From Alistipes sp. (GTDB taxonomy: Bacteria; Bacteroidota; Bacteroidia; Bacteroidales; Rikenellaceae): 64,000 nucleotides of DNA. Both the position numbers and the translations under genes were made by a program. This document shows, in pieces, positions 60,282 through 64,000 of the stretch; position 1 is the stretch's first letter, and the number at the start of each line of letters is the position of its first letter. The notes beneath the pieces were generated by a model. It worked only from the letters and a program-made list of their open reading frames with translations, did not search any database and was not told where the DNA came from. Location: assembly GCA_017504265.1 (NCBI GenBank), contig JAFVRN010000015.1, positions 103,210 to 167,209 on the forward strand, given 5' to 3'.

Positions 60282-61412
60282 ATGTTCAAGAAGATATACA
60301 TACTCATAACACTTATAGTGGTATTATCGGCACACGGCGCGGTGCAGGCACAGAGCAACAGCAAGATCGAGGAGCAACGCCGACGTGTAGAGCAGTATAA
60401 GCGAGATTTGGAGAGTGTAAAGCGTGAGGTGGCAGAGCTTAAAAAGGAGAAAAGCACAGCCTCACAGCGCATATCGGCACTCGACGGACAGGTGCGCACG
60501 CGCAACAGGTATATCGGCGAGATAGAGCGCGAGAAGGGTCTTGTGGAGGGCGAAATAGATGGCATAAACCATATCCTCGACTCGCTCGGCCGAGAACTTA
60601 ACAACAACCGCCATATATACAGCGAGGCGATACGTACGGCATATCGCAACTACCGGCATAGTAACTACAACAACTATCTCTTTACCTCGGCAAGCCTCTC
60701 GGAGATGGCACACCGCATGGCACAATTGGAGCATATAGCACGTAGCAGGCAGGCCCTGGCAGACACCATAGCAGCACAGAGCATAACATATGATCAGCAA
60801 CGAACATTGCTCGATATGCGTCGTGGCGAATTAGACTCAACAACACGTGTGTTGGAGGCTGAACGTGCCGCACTTAAAGCCGACAGAGCCGAAGCACAAC
60901 AAGACTACAACCAGCTGAGCCGCAAAGAAAAACGAGCTATAACACGTCAGCGCGAGCAACAGCAACGCTTAGACAAAGCCATAGCCGAGCTATCGAAGCT
61001 TACACGTGGCAACAAGGTGGGTGGCAGCTTCTCGGCATCGACATCCAACCTTAACCTGCCGGTAGAGGGTGGAGCAATATCCAAGACCACAGGTGCAACT
61101 GCAACAATAACAGGAAGCAAGGGTGCTGCAGTAAGAACCATATACGAAGGCCTTGTGATGCGCGTAGATAAGAGCGATATCACAAACCACTACTCCGTAT
61201 TTATCGCCTATGGCGAGTACCTTTCGGTATACACCAACCTCAGTAAGGTAAACGTGAAGGCAGGAGATAAGGTGAAACGCGACCAAACAATAGGCACGAT
61301 AGGCCTCGGCGTAGACCCCAGCGGCAAGCAGTATGCCTATGTGCAGTTTGCTATACACGACACACGCGCAGGACGACAAATATCGGTAGCAGACTTCTTC
61401 AAGAAAAAATAA
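60282..61412 (+). CDS. EnvC-like murein hydrolase activator (degenerate LytM domain)
   Basis: 376 aa. Signal peptide (IYILITLIVVLSAHGAVQA-Q), long coiled coil (about 30-255) and a C-terminal M23/LytM fold (about 275-372). The zinc ligands are missing: the YGH motif reads YTNLS and the final HxH reads YVQFAIH. Such degenerate LytM proteins do not cut peptidoglycan but activate amidases at division sites. The role is inferred from this architecture. Confidence 0.88.
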   Translation: MFKKIYILITLIVVLSAHGAVQAQSNSKIEEQRRRVEQYKRDLESVKREVAELKKEKSTASQRISALDGQVRTRNRYIGEIEREKGLVEGEIDGINHILDSLGRELNNNRHIYSEAIRTAYRNYRHSNYNNYLFTSASLSEMAHRMAQLEHIARSRQALADTIAAQSITYDQQRTLLDMRRGELDSTTRVLEAERAALKADRAEAQQDYNQLSRKEKRAITRQREQQQRLDKAIAELSKLTRGNKVGGSFSASTSNLNLPVEGGAISKTTGATATITGSKGAAVRTIYEGLVMRVDKSDITNHYSVFIAYGEYLSVYTNLSKVNVKAGDKVKRDQTIGTIGLGVDPSGKQYAYVQFAIHDTRAGRQISVADFFKKK

Positions 61413-61418
61413 CGACGT

Positions 61419-61856
61419 ATGATTCATTTCTATAACCAAGATTGTAACTACCTGCCCACAAACCGACTGAAACTACGTCGATGGATAGAGGAGGTGGTGC
61501 GCCGCGAAGGATACAACACCGGCGAGATAAACTATATTTTCTGCTCGTCGGAATACCACAGACAGATGAACCGCGACTTCCTCGGCCACGACTACTATAC
61601 AGATGTCATAACATTCGAGGAGAGGGAAGGTCGTATAGAAAATGGTATTGTTAGCGGCGAGGTATACATAGATGTAGCTACGGTAGAGGACAATGCCGAT
61701 ATATACAACTCATTGCCATTCAACGAGATGCGACGTGTGATAGTGCATGGAGCACTGCACCTTTGCGGACACCTCGACAAGAGCCCTACGGCAGCACAAC
61801 AGATGCGCCGCCTGGAGAACAGATACCTTAAACTACTACGCAACGAGATACTATGA
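61419..61856 (+). CDS. ybeY: Endoribonuclease YbeY (rRNA maturation factor)
   Basis: 145 aa. It contains DVITFEE and the zinc motif [11 protein letters not shown] (H-x3-H-x5-H), the hallmark of YbeY. It acts in 16S rRNA 3'-end maturation and ribosome quality control. Its stop overlaps the mnmG start (ATGA), so the two are translationally coupled. Confidence 0.95.
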   Translation: MIHFYNQDCNYLPTNRLKLRRWIEEVVRREGYNTGEINYIFCSSEYHRQMNRDFLGHDYYTDVITFEEREGRIENGIVSGEVYIDVATVEDNADIYNSLPFNEMRRVIVHGALHLCGHLDKSPTAAQQMRRLENRYLKLLRNEIL

Positions 61857-63736
61857 TGCTCAAATATGATATCGTAGTGGTCGGAGCAGGCCACGCAGGA
61901 TGCGAAGCCGCCTCGGCTGCTGCACGCCTCGGCTCGCGCACACTCCTTATCACCATAGATATGGAGAAGATGGCCTCGATGTCGTGTAATCCTGCGGTGG
62001 GAGGCGTGGCAAAAGGGCAAATCGTAAGAGAGATAGATGCTCTTGGCGGTATGATGGCACGTATAACAGACCACTCTACAATTCAGTTCCGAATGCTCAA
62101 CCGCTCTAAGGGTGCTGCAATGTGGAGCCCCAGAGCGCAATGCGACAAGGCAGAGTTCTCGAAAGAGTGGCGCAGAGTACTCGAAAATACGCCTAACCTC
62201 TATATATGGCAAGACTCAGTGACAGATATATTGGTGGACAATGGTGGGTCGAAGCCACATATCAGAGGTGTCAGAACACGTATGGGCGTAGAGATAGAGT
62301 GCAGCCGTCTGATACTCACGGCAGGCACATTCCTCGAAGGTGTAATGCACTGTGGCAGTGCCTCGACAGAGGGAGGACGCGCAGGCGACCAGGCAGCACA
62401 CGGCATTACAGCCAACCTGCTGGCACTCGGTTTCGAGGCAGGACGTATGAAAACAGGTACTCCTGCACGCCTTGATGCACGTACCATAAACTTCGATGCA
62501 CTTGAAGTACAAGAGGGCGATATAGAGCCTTCAAAATTTTCGTATGACGCTGATACTCAGAGTGTTAAATACCAACTACCATGCTTTATGGTATATACCT
62601 CGGAGCGCGTACACGAGATACTGCGCACGGGATTTGACCGCTCACCACTATTCAATGGTACTATATCAGGCATAGGCCCACGCTACTGCCCGAGCATTGA
62701 GGATAAGCTACGCACGTTTGCCGACAAGAGCCAGCATCAGCTCTTCTTAGAGCCAGAGGGTCGCTCAACAAACGAATACTACCTAAATGGCTTCTCGTCG
62801 TCACTACCATATGAGGTACAGCTCGAAGCACTACACCACATCGTAGGCCTGGAAGATGTACACGCATACAGACCAGGATATGCAATTGAGTATGACTACT
62901 TCCCACCAACACAGCTATACCATACGCTCGAAACAAAACTCGTAGACGGTCTATACTTCGCAGGACAGGTTAATGGTACAACAGGCTACGAGGAGGCAGC
63001 AGCACAAGGTCTTATGGCGGGCATCAATGCACACCGCTCACTAAAAGGCTTGGATGGCATAGTGTTGCATCGCGACGAAGCATATATAGGTGTTCTCATA
63101 GACGACCTTGTAACAAAGGGCGTAGACGAACCATACCGTATGTTTACCTCACGCGCAGAGTATCGTATACTTCTGCGACAAGATAATGCAGATGCACGAC
63201 TTACACCCATAGGCTATAAAATCGGTCTTGTAAATGAGAAAAAATATGATGCACTGCTCAAAAAAAATGCAGCCGTAGAATCGCTTATTTCATTCCTTCG
63301 TAGTACATCGGTCAAAATAGGCGAAATTGACAGCTATCTAATTTCGGTTGGAGAAGAGCCGCTAACGCAGGGAAAAAGGCTATACGACATAGTACTTCGC
63401 AGCGGTGTTAAACTATCTGAGCTTATTAAACAGCATACGAAGCTATCAAAGTTTGTAGAAAAGGAGGCTTTTAGTAGCGAGATTATCGAACAGGTGGAGA
63501 TACAGGTTAAGTATAGAGGTTATATCGAGAGGGAGCGATATTTCGCCGAGAAGATGCAAAGATTGGAGAGTATCAATATCCCCGAAGATTTCGACTACGA
63601 TGCTATGCAGTCGCTAACCATCGAGGCACGACAGAAGCTCGGACGCATACGCCCACAAACCATAGGACAAGCCTCGCGTATTCCGGGTGTATCGCCAGCA
63701 GATATAAACGTACTGCTAATAAAGTTTGGCAGATAG
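61853..63736 (+). CDS. mnmG: tRNA uridine-5-carboxymethylaminomethyl modification enzyme MnmG (GidA)
   Basis: 627 aa, full length; ATG 61853 or 61856. FAD-binding [39 protein letters not shown] and [18 protein letters not shown] are family signatures. With MnmE it modifies wobble U34 of several tRNAs. The gene often lies near the replication origin. A parS-like palindrome directly follows it. Confidence 0.97.
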   Translation: MMLKYDIVVVGAGHAGCEAASAAARLGSRTLLITIDMEKMASMSCNPAVGGVAKGQIVREIDALGGMMARITDHSTIQFRMLNRSKGAAMWSPRAQCDKAEFSKEWRRVLENTPNLYIWQDSVTDILVDNGGSKPHIRGVRTRMGVEIECSRLILTAGTFLEGVMHCGSASTEGGRAGDQAAHGITANLLALGFEAGRMKTGTPARLDARTINFDALEVQEGDIEPSKFSYDADTQSVKYQLPCFMVYTSERVHEILRTGFDRSPLFNGTISGIGPRYCPSIEDKLRTFADKSQHQLFLEPEGRSTNEYYLNGFSSSLPYEVQLEALHHIVGLEDVHAYRPGYAIEYDYFPPTQLYHTLETKLVDGLYFAGQVNGTTGYEEAAAQGLMAGINAHRSLKGLDGIVLHRDEAYIGVLIDDLVTKGVDEPYRMFTSRAEYRILLRQDNADARLTPIGYKIGLVNEKKYDALLKKNAAVESLISFLRSTSVKIGEIDSYLISVGEEPLTQGKRLYDIVLRSGVKLSELIKQHTKLSKFVEKEAFSSEIIEQVEIQVKYRGYIERERYFAEKMQRLESINIPEDFDYDAMQSLTIEARQKLGRIRPQTIGQASRIPGVSPADINVLLIKFGR

Positions 63737-63759
63737 AGCCTGAGATATTGAATCTATGA

Positions 63760-63787
63760 GCATTCCACGTGGAACGCTTTTTTTGTA
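63760..63787. other. parS-like palindrome / terminator after mnmG
   Basis: GCATTCCACGTGGAACGC (63760-63777) contains the perfect 12-bp palindrome TTCCACGTGGAA (63763-63774) and is followed by eight T. The core matches parS centromere sites of the TGTTCCACGTGGAACA type except at the outer bases. It may serve as an intrinsic terminator, a ParB site, or both. Confidence 0.45.
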
Positions 63788-63819
63788 GTTTTCAGGCAGT
63801 GTTGGGAGGGAGTTGCAGG

Positions 63820-64000
63820 GCGGGGCCTTTGTGTTGCAGGGCTGTGCCCTGCCACTGCGAAGCAGTTTAAGGAGTATAGGGATATTAGGGAGTTTAAGGA
63901 ATATAGAGAGTTTAATGCTATTTAGTTGATTTCCCTAAACTCCTTAAATTCTCTAAATTCTCTTTGGTTTCGAAATCAAAAAAGCCCTCCCAAGTGGGAA
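63820..64000. repeat. Compound repeat, copy c, running off the window
   Basis: GTGTTGCAGGGC-TGT-GCCCTGC and CACTGC/GCAGT as in copy b, then purine-rich AGGGAGTTTAAGGA-like units (63867-63914) and pyrimidine-rich TAAACTCC/TTAAATTCTC units (63943-63968) that are their rough complement. Same three-part layout as 54786-54935 with a different unit sequence. No gene is seen from 63737 to the end. Confidence 0.6.

Overview
The window looks like chromosomal DNA of a Bacteroidales bacterium, possibly Alistipes/Rikenellaceae (the genus is inference). Support: several promoters of the Bacteroidetes type (TTG, 19-21 bp, TAnnTTTG), SPII lipoproteins with BACON-like repeats, a DAHP synthase/chorismate mutase fusion, a reverse-type rubrerythrin and Bacteroides-type IS4 transposase remnants. 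No rRNA or CRISPR array was seen. Two tRNA genes are present: Gly-GCC (25.3 kb, +) and Thr-CGU (46.1 kb, -).

Region 1 (1-25.1 kb) is an AT-rich accessory island. It opens with a tyrosine recombinase cut by the window edge, followed by a pair of oppositely oriented palindromic sites. Then about 21 closely packed plus-strand genes run from 1.1 to 21.4 kb. They encode an AAA ATPase, two small unknowns (one membrane-anchored), three different dynamin-like GTPases interleaved with two membrane-anchored coiled-coil proteins, two paralogues carrying a DnaJ-type cysteine-rich zinc domain without a J domain, a CbxX-type AAA ATPase, a DUF1232-like protein, two HExxH metallopeptidase-like proteins around a 58-aa ORF, a 453-aa unknown, a sigma-70-like factor, a pseudokinase-AAA fusion and two YbjN-like proteins. 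Near-identical 56-aa zinc proteins lie near both ends. This cluster is the best candidate for an undescribed system. I infer a membrane-remodelling or protein-quality/conflict machine with its own transcription factor, but no function is proven. Its right flank (21.4-25.1 kb) holds two ~200-nt copies of a structured RNA-like element with compensatory base changes, more YbjN-like genes, two paralogous unknown proteins and an IS4 remnant that truncates the second RNA copy.

Region 2 (25.3-37.9 kb) is mixed. It contains tRNA-Gly, an unknown gene, a PD-(D/E)XK-like protein, a chloramphenicol-acetyltransferase-family enzyme, a thioredoxin-fold lipoprotein, an ECF sigma/anti-sigma-like pair, an XRE/DUF2975 pair, two BACON-like surface lipoproteins, an EamA transporter and a 5'-truncated IS4 transposase. 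Several short palindromic repeats are scattered between these genes.

Region 3 (37.9-64 kb) is core genome with higher GC. Gene groups are dxs-cyclophilin-DAHPS/CM (-), pyrH-thioredoxin-frr (+), a polyprenyl synthase and FucP-type MFS transporter (+), tRNA-Thr, a cstA-like gene overlapping a TPR-like gene (+), rubrerythrin (-), an Mpv17-like membrane protein (-), proC (+), a NagB/PIG-L fusion with nagB and a DUF169 gene (-), a patatin-barrel protein (-), and pheS, a TPR protein, an EnvC-like protein, ybeY and mnmG (+). A parS-like palindrome follows mnmG. Compound GC-rich hairpin repeats occur at 54.7 kb and at the right end.
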